A model generated the notes under the pieces. That model had not been told where the DNA came from. It ran no database searches and saw only the letters and a list, made by a program, of their open reading frames with translations. From Darksidea phi (lineage: Eukaryota > Ascomycota > Dothideomycetes > Pleosporales > Lentitheciaceae): a stretch of 64,000 bases of DNA. This document shows, piece by piece, positions 10,832-20,824 of this stretch. Location of the stretch: positions 62,001 through 126,000 of the forward strand of contig JASJFT010000029.1 of assembly GCA_030770425.1 (NCBI GenBank), given 5' to 3'. Made by a program: the position numbers and the translations under genes. Numbering within the stretch: the first letter of the stretch is position 1; every line of letters begins with the position of its first letter.

Positions 10832-12008
10832 ATGACGCAACACGACTCAGAGAGCTTAGCGCGACGTGGAGAACATCTAGAAAGCATCGCCATATCTTTC
10901 CTCGTATTATCGTGGGTCTTCATCGCGCTGCGGGTATGGACTCGGACCTGGGTCATATCCCAGTTCGGGTGGGATGATTCGACTATAATCCTTGCGAGAG
11001 TAATAAGTTGATTCTAATCTCTACGGTCGAAAGCTTACAATATAGCAGATAGTCTTCACAGTGTACTGTGCCTGCGTACTGTACATCGAAGCTAATGGTG
11101 GAGGCACTCATATCACCAGCGTCGCTCAACTCAACATACTCACCAAGGTAATTCAATCCTAGTACGCCTTTAGAAGCATAAATAACACTCATGGGTGAAC
11201 CGAGCCGACCATATTGTAGTGGGTCATTGCTAGCGAGGTCACATACGTTCTCACGGTTTTGATACTAAAGATCTCGCTCGGTATCTTCTTCGCACGCATC
11301 GTTGTCAAGAAATGGCAGCTCAATTTTATATACGGCACGCTCGCTGTGACGACTATATCATCGGTGACCTCTTTCTTCTATTGTTTTTTTCGATGTGGAC
11401 TCAATCTCAACAACTACGCGTTTCGACAATTGGCAAATAAGTGTACGCCGCGAGGATTGGACCAATTCTTCGCTTACCAGCACGCCGCCTTTGCTTTCCT
11501 GACGGATTGCGTGTTCGCCACACTTCCTTTGTTCGTCCTGTGGAACATCCACATGGAGCGACAGTTGAAGTTCTACGTGGGATTCATTCTCTCCTTAGCT
11601 ACGCTGTACGTGCACTACCACATCTACATTGGCTTTGTCTAATTGTGTAGGGGCTGTATCTGCTCAGCTATTCGCTTTCAGTACGTGGACGGCTTGACGC
11701 AGATCGACGATTTCTTCTGTATGCGCATATATCCTATCATGATCCAATTAAAGTTTACACCTCACTTAGGGAACGCGACAAACATATCAGTATGGTCAAC
11801 GATCGAACCAGGCGTGGGCATAGTCGCAAGCTGTCTTACAACGTTACGGCCCTTCTTGAGGTGGGCTTGCACTAAAGCGCAGTTTCTGCGATCGCCGCTC
11901 CCCTCCATCGGCCCAGCACATGTCGCATTCCACGAGATTGACCGAAAGTACTTCGAAACAAACGCGCGGCTCGGCTGGCAAGAATCGGCCTCGCAGAGAC
12001 GTCAATGA
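10832..12008 (+). CDS. Rhodopsin-fold integral membrane protein (Pth11-like, fungal)
   Basis: No single frame shows this gene. Five exons join in phase: 10832-10999, 11049-11147, 11220-11605, 11651-11718 and 11770-12008, with introns of 49, 72, 45, 51 bp (GTAATA, GTAATT, GTACGT and GTATGC donors), giving about 319 residues. The product begins MTQHDSESLARRGEHLE and has seven hydrophobic segments. It carries marks of the fungal rhodopsin-domain family: FGWDDSTIIL after helix 2, WVIASEVTYVLTVLILKISL, FFWNATNISVWSTIEPGVGI and a closing CLTTLRPFLRW. The family includes Pth11-type receptors, but most members are unassigned; there is no CFEM domain here. The first acceptor is a TAGCAG tandem, so one extra Gln is possible. 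The last 40 residues after TLRPFLRW are poorly supported, and a further intron could change them. Confidence 0.8.
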
Positions 12009-13033
12009 GGACACCGAAGCTCAACATGACGAGCTCATCGAGCTTAGATTTGAAAGCATCAAGAACGGCGGAAGCACGGATTGCAAACTATCGCAGATCC
12101 AGGGGCCGGCACGGGTTGTGGTCCTCAAAAGTGAGTTGAAGCTTAGAGCTCGATAGGACGAGTACAGGAACGAGGCGCGACTGAGATATCGAAAAACCGC
12201 CGCCTCATGTTGAATATAATATTTCAAGAAAGCTGGACGCTAACTGAAAATTGCATATACACTGCTGCTCGATGCTGCCCGAGTCGGAATTGAACCAAAC
12301 ACTTTATCGATTCACCTCCTCTTTTTCCGCGCCTCGAAGAGTCCTGTCACAGCGACGGCCGGGGATGGTCATATAATTCACGCCGTCGACACTCTCTTCC
12401 GGATATCTTTGGCCGCTCATTCGCACACATCACCGGACGTGAGGCGTTTCGAAATGTGGGCCGGAATCTGTTACATTGTCACCGTCACAGCTTCAACCTT
12501 TGCTTATGTCAGAGCTGTGCCCAGTTGTCCCCCTTGCCTCCTGTTGGTCATACGAGTCGAAGCGAATGAATGGTCATGATCAGTTTCTTTCGCACGCTTC
12601 AACTCGCGTTTTTTTGATGTAAATGCCCACAATCAAGCACTTCTGAAATTCTCGTTTCTCAATGTGACGACTTGCATGTGCGACAGGTCAGGTAGTGATA
12701 CTAGATCCAAGTTCGACACATCGGTAGCTAATAGCCGCCTCCCTCGTCATCAGACCTTGCCGACCTTGCCGACCTTGCCGATGGTGAGATCTTTATGTTG
12801 GTCCCTCATGAATTGTCGTTGTTGACTGCGCATATCGATTGCCTTCTGTGTACACTATTTTTAGTAAGTGTTCTACAAGGTGCCAGAAGCCTAGTAATGT
12901 CGCTTTACTCAAGCTAAATCGCTGTAGTACACTTTTCAGAAAGAGGCCGAGAAAGTGTCTTTTTAGAAGTATAGCATAGTGCCCATCTTCTATCCATTAT
13001 ACATTAAATGATAAATAGCGCTAGTCTAATGCC
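12009..13033. other. Gene-poor intergenic stretch with a short tandem repeat
   Basis: No coding frame of note. It contains three copies of a 9-mer at 12753-12779 and, near 12281-12300, a TTCAATTCC-like motif on the minus strand that recalls a tRNA T-loop but has no tRNA around it. Confidence 0.5.
12753..12779. repeat. Triplicated 9-mer GACCTTGCC
   Basis: Three exact head-to-tail copies of GACCTTGCC in non-coding DNA. Probably a slippage-type minisatellite; no function inferred. Confidence 0.9.
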
Positions 13034-16000
13034 CTACATTCCTGAACCTATTGCGCCTCCACCGCCTGCAGCAGTAAACGTCCATGCTGGATCCGTTGTC
13101 TCAAAACCGTTGTTCCTGTGCTCGAACAAACCATAGTAGCCCCCTAGGCCAACGTACTCGTTGTTGGTGTACTCGTTCGCCATAAAAGTTGTCGCTGGGA
13201 TGTAACCTGGCTGTTGCTCGAACATCATCGGCTGGTCGAAGATATTTGAAGATGATGAGAAATCTCCTTCTTGAGGAAATGTATTTGCAACTCTATTCTG
13301 GGCACCTATGCGGGCACCAGCGCCAGCATCAGGCCACGTAGAATCGTACCCTGAGTCTGGTGACCCTTCGGCACCTTCGGATTTCGGCTGCGCTGGCACA
13401 TCGGGAACGGCGGGCATCGTCAGGAATTCTGACTCCATACTCGCGATAGACTCAAAGCCGTGAAAGGGCATGTCGGGTGTGTTCGAGTCCTTTTGCAAAT
13501 TGATCGGTGAAGATAATCCTGATCCGCCTTCCAACGCCGGGATCAACTCGAGTTTCGAAGTCGCGATGTTTGATGGTACCTGCGTGGTCTGAAACATGGA
13601 GATCAATTGCGACTGGCACTCGCGAACGATATCTACAAGGCGCTCTTTTAGTTTATCCTCTAGCGGTTGCGCTTCTTCCTCGACAGCCACCTCAAGTGTT
13701 CTGCGCACCAATCGTGGTAATTCGAGTCGTGAAAACTCTTGGAAGCGAGCGACGTTCGACGACTCGCCCGCTTGACCTGGGTTGCAAGGCTGATATTCGA
13801 TATCTGTAAAGGTCAGTCTGATAGTTTCAAGTTGATTGGAGCCGACTCACAAGGAGACGGCATAGCCTCCTCAACATCGTCGGGGAAGAGAATGCGATAC
13901 ACTCCCTTCCACTTATCCTCCTCACTCTGGTACACAAGACTGCGCTTCTTGCTCTTCAGTTTGCGTTCTTGGTCTTTGTCGAAGCCTTCGAGGGGTATCT
14001 GTTCGCGAATCTCGCAACCACGAGTATCTCTCTGATGTTCCCGCAGCATTGGCTCGTTGGGGAACGTGGAGCAGCAGCGGTTGCATTGAATCGGAAGGAT
14101 GTGACGTCGGTAGAGGTGTTCTCTATCTGTTTGTTAGTAGGCTTCTCTTGCTCGGTGACAATGGCCGTTAAACAGATCCGCGACAGGCTTCTGGTTTTGT
14201 AATACATAGATCAGATCGATGACTTACTTCAGACGTGCAACCGTGATAAAGCCCGGATCCCGACAAGATGTAAACGTCTGATGCCGCCCGGGATTGCGCT
14301 TGTAGTACGGACAAGCAAATCGCAGCTCAGGGACAGGCTGCTTCCCACCGGTAGTCTTCGGATCAGGCCTCCTGCGTTTATGTGGGTCATCACCGTTTTC
14401 GTCCGGCGGTGGAGTACTACCTCCGCTCAAACTCCGTTTCCTGGAGATGAATGATGAGGTGGAATAAGTCGAGGAACCGCTCGAACCTGTATAGCCACCG
14501 GTAGTGTTTGAGCTGCCACCACCATGCGTCCGCAACATCTTGTCGAACACGCGATGGAATTCAACCATGATAGCGTCGACCAGCTGCCGCTTAACTGGGG
14601 AGAGCAAGGGTCGAAGGCCATCAGCGTCTGGCTCACTGTACGGTGAGCCGGCATCTTCAGTCCAATCTGTTTCCTCGTCGGACGACTTGACTCCTTCATC
14701 GTGGGACGGAGTCAGTGAGAGGCAGCGTGATGAGGCAGTTAGCTCAGCGATGTCCTTGCTCTCGGTCGGTGTGTTCCGGTTTCCACTCTTGATTTGCGTT
14801 TGCAGAGGTGTAGGGTTCGAGTTGGGAGACCTTGCAATCGATCCCTGACGTTCATCTGGTATATATGCGGGTATGACGAGGTATTCACCCGCTCCAGAAA
14901 CGGTCGAGTTATTGCGAGGGCTAGCCTTAGATCCGAGCAAGTGCCGTTCTTTAGACAATTCTTGTGCGCACTCATCCACCTGAAGAGGCGTGGAGCTCCT
15001 AGTGACTTGGCGAAGTACACAACCCCGAAGATGTTCGTAGAAGCCTTGCGCATCGAAGGGCTCGGAGCACAATTCGCATGTAGCAACTAGTTGACCTTCC
15101 AAAGGTCGACGGGGATGTTTGATAGTACCCGTTCGACAAAGCTCCTCTCTCCGGGACAATGGTACTTGCTCGACACCGTGCACGTTGACGAGATGCCGCA
15201 AGAAAACATCACAACGACCGAAAGTCGTACCGTGTGATATAAAAGGGCAAAAGCCACAGATGAATGTTCCTTTGAAGTGGGTGAGGGTGTGCCGTACCCT
15301 GTCGCAAGCCCGAGCAAAGCCTTTCGTGTGATATTCGCAAATTTGAATAGGGCATTTTTCGGGACGCTCGGTCTGGTGTGTCAACATATGAGCGGCGAGG
15401 TCTCTCATCATGCGACCGCACGCAGGGATCGGACACATTCCATTTCCTGGTTCCTCGGCACCGTCCGGTCTGAACGATCTGGCAGACCTCGTCGAGGAGT
15501 TTCGACTACCGATTGTACTTCCAGTAGTCATGCTTGGGCAATCGCTATTCTGAATATGGTTGGTGCCTTCGAGGCGTCTTTGGACGAAGCTCCAATCTGG
15601 GACAACTAACGCCGCATCCGGGTGTTCGATGTCGTCCGGGTATAGGATGGTGTGGTCACCATCTCTCGGCAAGCTGAGCTCATCAATATCCCTTAACCCT
15701 TGCGGGGCTTGAATGTGTTTATCATGTAGAGAGTGCTGCTACGCGTCAGTCTTTGCTGGGTAATCCTTCCATTACGTAGGAAGTATACTGCCGTCTTCCA
15801 GGGAACAATGCCAAAGAGAGCCCATCCCGACGGCCTCAAGAGAGAACATATCACAAGCGGGACTTACAGATATATCCTTGGGAGAATCAGGCAGTTGCGC
15901 GAATTGGAGGTTCGCGCGACGATCGGGGAGGCCATATCTTCTGAACTCCGCCTGGAGACTATCAAGAGGAGATCGGCTGAGGCGGAATCTACGAGTGGGG

Positions 16001-16338
16001 GTCGTAGCACGTTCTAAAAGTGGCGGATTCGGAATGCGATTGGCGAGAGACCAGTCGTCTTGTGGAAGTAGTCCCGTCTCGATTTCGCCAAACATCACAG
16101 TATCGGAAGCAGCCGGCCCTTCGATCACCCGTCAGCCTATACAGTAATAAGACTATCGACCACACATACCACATCCTTTTCTTTCCCAAGCCTCAAATTG
16201 TCGTGGGAAGACTGCATCGTATGTGGGGTTTTCGGACGTCCAATCAATCTGCGGGAGATATTCGGTCGCTTCCATTCCTTCTTCCTTTCTTTTGCGGCGG
16301 ACGCGGTCCGCGCAACTCTCCTGGGTGACCGCACTCAT
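13034..16338 (-). CDS. C2H2-type zinc finger protein, fungal
   Basis: Five exons join in phase on the minus strand: 16170-16338, 15868-16118, 14228-15735, 13851-14122 and 13034-13803, with introns of 51, 132, 105 and 47 bp, giving 989 residues. The start I use is the ATG beginning MSAVTQESCADRV; the frame is open further upstream to a possible acceptor near 16408, so a 5' exon may be missing. Finger-like segments include CPIPACGRMMRDLAAHMLTH, then CPIQICEYHTKGFARACDRV with its histidines, and CGFCPFISHG. The intron at 14123-14227 splits the block CPYYKRNPGRHQTFTSCRDP from EHLYRRHILPIQCNRC. That CPYxKRNP/EHLYRRH signature occurs in many Pezizomycotina proteins annotated only as C2H2-type. Long Ser/Thr-rich linkers and an acidic C-terminal half (PSNIATSKLELIPALEGG region) complete it. 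It is probably a nuclear regulator, with no known target. Confidence 0.85.
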
Positions 16339-16866
16339 GACGGAAGAATTGACAGCCTCGTGACTTCGTTCGTTAAGCGTCTCTCCGACGGGCTTGTTCT
16401 TTGCTGCAGCGTCTGAAGAGAAGTGCGTAAGCTAAAAGGTTTATCAGCGGTACAAGTATGCGATACAGGAACACCCGACTTGCGGCACCATCGTCATCTA
16501 AAAGGGCTCTTCAAAATTTAACACCCGCAAGCGAAAACGCAGCGAAGGGATATACGCACACGCGCACCTCAATATAACTGGTTGTCTTTTCTTAGCCGTG
16601 TTCATGTCGGTGAGATATGCAAGGTTAGCTTGGCCGTCAGCCCATTCAGCTGGTACTGATATAGCGGCCCGGTTTTGATTGGTTTCCAGAATACCAGAAA
16701 ACAGAAAGCCTACCCGAGGTGTTACCATTCAATAAACGCTATCGTTTCGAATTTATATTGAAAGCGTAGGACATGAACAACCTTGCTATACGTAAGAGAA
16801 GCACGACGAGATTCGCATTACGGTCCAGGCGAGCGATAGGCTGACCGTTGCTAACAGGAACAAAAC

Positions 16867-17052
16867 ATGGAAGATAAAGAAGGTGCCTCGAATGACGAAA
16901 TGACGCAGGTTGCACGACCTGAGTGTAATTGCCTAGAGGTGGCCTCCCCTAGGAACTACCAATGCATTCTTTGTAATCGTCCCATACCCAAAAGTAGGTC
17001 AAAACTAAAGCCTGAGTCGCGCAGAAGGGCTGTGTCTGACCGAGTCGGGTAG
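16867..17052 (+). CDS. Possible small cysteine-containing protein
   Basis: The frame has 61 codons, starting MEDKEGASNDEMTQVARPEC. Its four cysteines are spaced as CNC and, 13 residues later, CILC, which could form one zinc knuckle, followed by a basic tail (KSRSKLKPESRRR). A CTAACAG just upstream of the ATG resembles an intron end, so this could be the last exon of a longer gene. I do not recognise it. It borders an AT-rich, probably decayed region, so it may not be functional. Confidence 0.25.
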   Translation: MEDKEGASNDEMTQVARPECNCLEVASPRNYQCILCNRPIPKSRSKLKPESRRRAVSDRVG

Positions 17053-17149
17053 CGAAGCGTATCTATTGGTGGCTATCTATCTCAGCTGACAACGATGTGT
17101 GGTCTTGTGAGGGAACTTTTTTTTCTTTTTTCCAGGAAAGTTCCATTGC

Positions 17150-17280
17150 GCAACTATACTATTATAGCAATAATATCTAATAATAGAACTATACATATCT
17201 AAAGACTAGTAGTAATATTATATTCCTATATACGCCGTAATTAAATAGTTGACGTCAAAAAAGTACTATTGATTCAACTA
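17150..17280. repeat. AT-rich island
   Basis: This is a stretch dominated by TA-containing words (TATTATAGCAATAATATC and similar) between GC-balanced flanks. Enrichment in TpA is what RIP leaves behind in repeated DNA, but composition alone does not prove it. Confidence 0.45.
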
Positions 17281-18300
17281 TCCGTCACGTGCACGTCGGG
17301 TAGAGCAGCCGGGCCAGTTGAGAGGTGGGAAGAGTGCATGAGTGAGGGGACGGAGTCCCTTGGCATCAAGTTACCAGTGATGGGTCGGCTAGCGTACCAG
17401 ACCAGACCAGATATCCAGAGGGAACATTGAAAGGACAGACGATAGAAAGAAGGCTGCAGACACAGACCATTATTCAGCCACATATTATGGCGCCATCCGA
17501 TCTAACAGCATCGATGTCATACTCGCAGCACTCTTATTGCAGCATTCAGGTCCCGATATCGGACTCTAGCATCAATCTCATGCCACACTAATAACGTCTA
17601 CGATCTATGAAACAGCCTAGGGATTGCGTCCTTCAGTCGCTTTTTCTCTTCCTTAAAAGGAAGTAATTGATAACATGCCTGCATGCCGCATCCACGAGGC
17701 GCCTCTTAGTCAATTGTAACAGCTGGCAAAAACGTTTAGAATTTCCTCTCGCGTATTATATATGGTTTCACTCTACAAGGGAAGGATTATTCTACTATTT
17801 GGCAGGATCTGCAGAAGACTTTCTTAGGAGCCTTAGGACTAAAAAGTGACATCGATATTCGTACGACTTAGACCGCTTCTATACCGACAAGGCTCGTTTA
17901 AGTGACTAGGGGGGAAGCGCGGGACTCAATTAGCTAAATTCATGATTTATTGTTTAAGTAGAACGTAGGAGTTCCGAGTCTGATATTTTGGATGAGGGGT
18001 GCGAGATACCATAGCACAGGGTTGTGGAGAGGCTTTGTAAAAGGAGTGCTGATAGCTTTTGCCATTGATTTACTACCTCACCATTCAACATTTTGCAAAC
18101 ATACGTATCAATCTTCTAGTTTCCAGTTTGCAGCCCCTAGTAATATCCTCAATTAACTCAATATCTACATGAATGAGCTTTGAGCCCCTAAAGCCGTGTC
18201 AGCGGATGAACTGTAATTGTGGTAACATATCATCGACGACATACAAAACAGCCAAGATAGATATACACGAATTAGGATGTACGAATACCTTCGAATAATG

Positions 18301-18560
18301 CTACCTAGGCGCAGTCCCCCATCTTCTGATAAACTCCTCTAAAGGCTTCAACACCCCATTGCAAGCCTCTGCTAGGAAACGCCCATTCTCCGGGTTTGCA
18401 GCGTTCACGAACCCGCAGTTCAGACACCGTCTTCTCGGCTCGCTCAATGTCTCATCATGCCGATATTTCACCTGTTCATACCAATGTCCCGCCGCGCACT
18501 TTATCAGCCATTTAGTTGATCTAAGAACCAATCGAAATTCTCCCCTCGGATCCGCAGCCT
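18301..18560 (-). CDS. Possible 3' exon of an unrecognised gene
   Basis: The minus-strand frame runs from an acceptor-like AGGTTAG at about 18561 to a stop at 18301, encoding some 85 residues with CAAGHWYEQVK and CLNCGF, a possible zinc-binding pair, and ending GVLKPLEEFIRRWG. Upstream on the same strand (18570-18779) lies another open stretch, ending NAPFW before a GTATGA donor, but joining the two breaks the frame. It may be a decayed gene or a model I could not complete. I cannot name the family. Confidence 0.3.
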
Positions 18561-19502
18561 AACCTTGTTTTAGATTGTCGGGTCATACCAAAATGGGGCA
18601 TTGGTGTCCTTGTGCATTGGAGCTATTCTCCTCGAGAACGAGCTCGAGAGGACCAAGGAAGATTCGCAGGCTCTGTTCATAGAATATAGACTCTGCTCGA
18701 ATGGCGGAAACGGAGGTGCGATACGTCTGCTCAAAGGTGAACCAGGCCTCCGTTCCTTGGGAAATGGAAAGAAAAGCATTTGTGCTTCAAAGGAGTGTTG
18801 GAAAAGTCTTCAGAACGAGGGCTGCGATCTCATCGTCCGATATTGCGAATCCCGCATTATCACAACCAGGCAATCGAAACAGAAGGATGGAAATTCCACC
18901 AACAAAGGCGTCGCAAAAGGTGGGAGCGAGGGGACTTTAGCCGTACAGCGGAGCTGTATATCGATAGTGGGGATGTTGATGCCCGATGAGACATTAGTCC
19001 TGTTTTGGAAGTCTATGTTATCGATGGTTTTGCATTCGAGGGCAATGTTAATGTATTAGTGATAACGACATCTGGTTTTTGTTGGTGAGGTCTGTGGCTG
19101 ACGTGACGGACGATTAGAAGCAAGGAAGGGGTCGATGCCCAGTCATGCTCGTGCAGAGACTACGGTTAGTGTGCTTACTTGTGTATTGAGGAGAGTGCAG
19201 GACACGAAACTTTCGGAGATCTTGTCATATTCAGTATCGAGTTATACTATTGACGGGCCCTTTCGCCGTTTGTAGCTTTCAGATCGTGCCCGGCCCAGAC
19301 AAACCTACGTATGTTGATCCCTGCTCAGTGTGTTCTGAGGTGCTCTGCCATACATAGGTAGCCTCTGGGACGTCACGTCATAAATCTTCGTCCGTACCAC
19401 CTCGCTTCCCATGGCATCATCATATGCCTATCTCGTCCACGGCGAGCCATGGCTCGAGTATTCGAAAGCTCTTCCCAAGGCTATTACGATGTGCTGTCTC
19501 TC
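18561..19502. other. Region without a supported gene
   Basis: Open frames occur on both strands at 18570-19059 but none shows a domain. The stretch from about 19060 to LSM7 is the downstream flank of LSM7. Confidence 0.45.
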
Positions 19503-19998
19503 TCACTCCTCTTCCTGCACGAACGGATTCGAGATTTCTTCGCTGCCGTCGACAGGCGATATCACGACGAGGAGGGTACCACGGGCAACAATGAGGCCGA
19601 GCTTTCGGTAGCGGACGTTGCCTTCGTCGTCTACGCAGATTTAGTGAAGTTCAGCAGCGGGGAACGAAGGCACGTACCAGTCATGGCTTCCTTGACCTCG
19701 TCGAGCACAAGGTTCATGAGCTGGTCGTAGCCTTTCAGCGTGCCGATGACTGCGCCGGGTCAGTTGCCACGTCGTCGGGGCCAATTAGCTCGTGCGCACC
19801 TTCTCTGCCCCCGCTAAACTTGACGGTGATCCGCTTGTCCATGTATTTGTTCAAGTCGAGGATGTTTTCCTTCTTCGGTCGCTCCGCCTGGCCGCCCGGC
19901 CCACCACCGCCGTGCGCTCCCCTCCCTCCGCCGCCGCGTCCTCCCCTCTCGCCACCGCGTCCGCCGCGCCCACGGAACGCACCACGCTCGGAAGACAT
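19503..19998 (-). CDS. LSM7: U6 snRNA-associated Sm-like protein LSm7
   Basis: Three exons, 19800-19998, 19678-19749 and 19503-19630, with introns of 50 and 47 bp, encode 132 residues. LSm7 is a ring subunit of the Lsm2-8 complex (U6 snRNA, nuclear splicing) and of Lsm1-7 (mRNA decapping, cytoplasm). After ILDLNKYMDKRITVKFSGGR come the Sm1 part VIGTLKGYDQLMNLVLDE and the Sm2 part YRKLGLIVARGTLLVVISPV. The first intron splits GGRE from VIGTL. The first 30 or so residues are an RGG-rich leader (RGRGGRGGERGGRGGGG) absent from the yeast protein and able to bind RNA or be arginine-methylated. The ATG at 19998 (MSSERGAFRG) is preferred over in-frame upstream codons because it begins this leader. 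It is divergent from the zinc-cluster gene at 20825. Confidence 0.95.
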
Positions 19999-20824
19999 TG
20001 CGATTATGTCTGGAAGGGATGCGGGAGAGAGAGGGAGTGGTTGACGTCGGGTCGAGTGACGTGCGAGCTGCTCCCACACGCATGGTGGGGAGAATTCGGG
20101 CGGCCTGTGCTCGTCGCGCACGTGATGACTAACACATTTCCGCCTAGCTGCAGGTCTTACGTGAGCAGGGGTGGAAGCGGCCAATGCGGCGCTCCGCTCC
20201 GCTCATTGGCCGCGGGCAACGGGGCGTTGCAGCCTCGGAGGACGCGCGGCAGCCGCCCAGCTGCCAGTGCCAGAGCGCACCAGCGCATCGTGACATGGCG
20301 ACGTTTCCGCCGTCTTCTTCGGCCCCGTGGAAGGCGGCACGGGTAGCAGCGCTGGGAGGCTGGGACGCCGGGAAGCCGGGAAGCTGAGAAGAGGCGGTGC
20401 GGGCTCACAGCGTCTGACTGCTCTGGGCTCCGGACTTGGTGTGCTAAGCAGCGTCTGAGGGCTGGTGCCGCAGATCCCGCGGGCTGGCAACCAGCCGAGG
20501 CGCTGATTGGCCGGGACATGGGCCTCTCCGCCAGTCTCTTGTTTCCGTCCTTTTGCCTTGTGGCGGATCCGTCGCCGTCGACCGCCCGCACGCTCTTCTT
20601 CCGCACCCTCGTCCGCACGCTCTTCCGCACGCTGTCCCCATCTGCTCTGCTCTGCTCTGCTCTGCTCTGCTCCATTGCGTCTGCGGCATGGCATTGTTCC
20701 AATAGCCACGCTGCTTGCTGCCGTGCGCCCCTGTGCTCCGCTTCCGCCGCCCGCTTACGTCTTCCACCCTCGCTGCCCTCCCCTCCCAGTGGTGCCCGCT
20801 TCCTATACCGCCTTGGAGCTGCCC
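19999..20824. promoter_or_regulatory. Divergent promoter region of LSM7 and the zinc-cluster gene
   Basis: This is a GC-rich intergenic segment between two genes transcribed away from each other. It carries the pentanucleotide repeat at 20641-20670. Both flanking frames are open for some distance into it, which reflects GC-rich sequence rather than coding. Confidence 0.5.
20641..20670. repeat. Pentanucleotide microsatellite (TCTGC)6
   Basis: Six uninterrupted TCTGC units lie in the 5' flank of the zinc-cluster gene. Such pyrimidine-rich repeats are common in fungal leaders and are likely length-polymorphic. Confidence 0.9.

Larger units (their letters stand above)
16339..18300. other. Gene-poor region, partly AT-rich
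   Basis: Apart from a doubtful 61-codon frame at 16867-17052 I see no gene. Base composition drops sharply to AT-rich around 17150-17280 and stays uneven to about 18300, unlike the surrounding genes. This is typical of decayed repeat sequence in fungi with RIP, but no repeat partner is visible here. Confidence 0.55.

Noticed and set aside
12276..12310. Minus-strand motif like a tRNA T-arm and 3' end (TTCAATTCC...CGGGCA)
   Set aside because: The T-stem does not pair well, and neither a matching 5' acceptor strand nor a plausible A box or anticodon arm lies at the right distance.
18601..19059. 152-codon plus-strand frame
   Set aside because: Composition is random-looking and overlaps competing minus-strand frames; no domain recognised.
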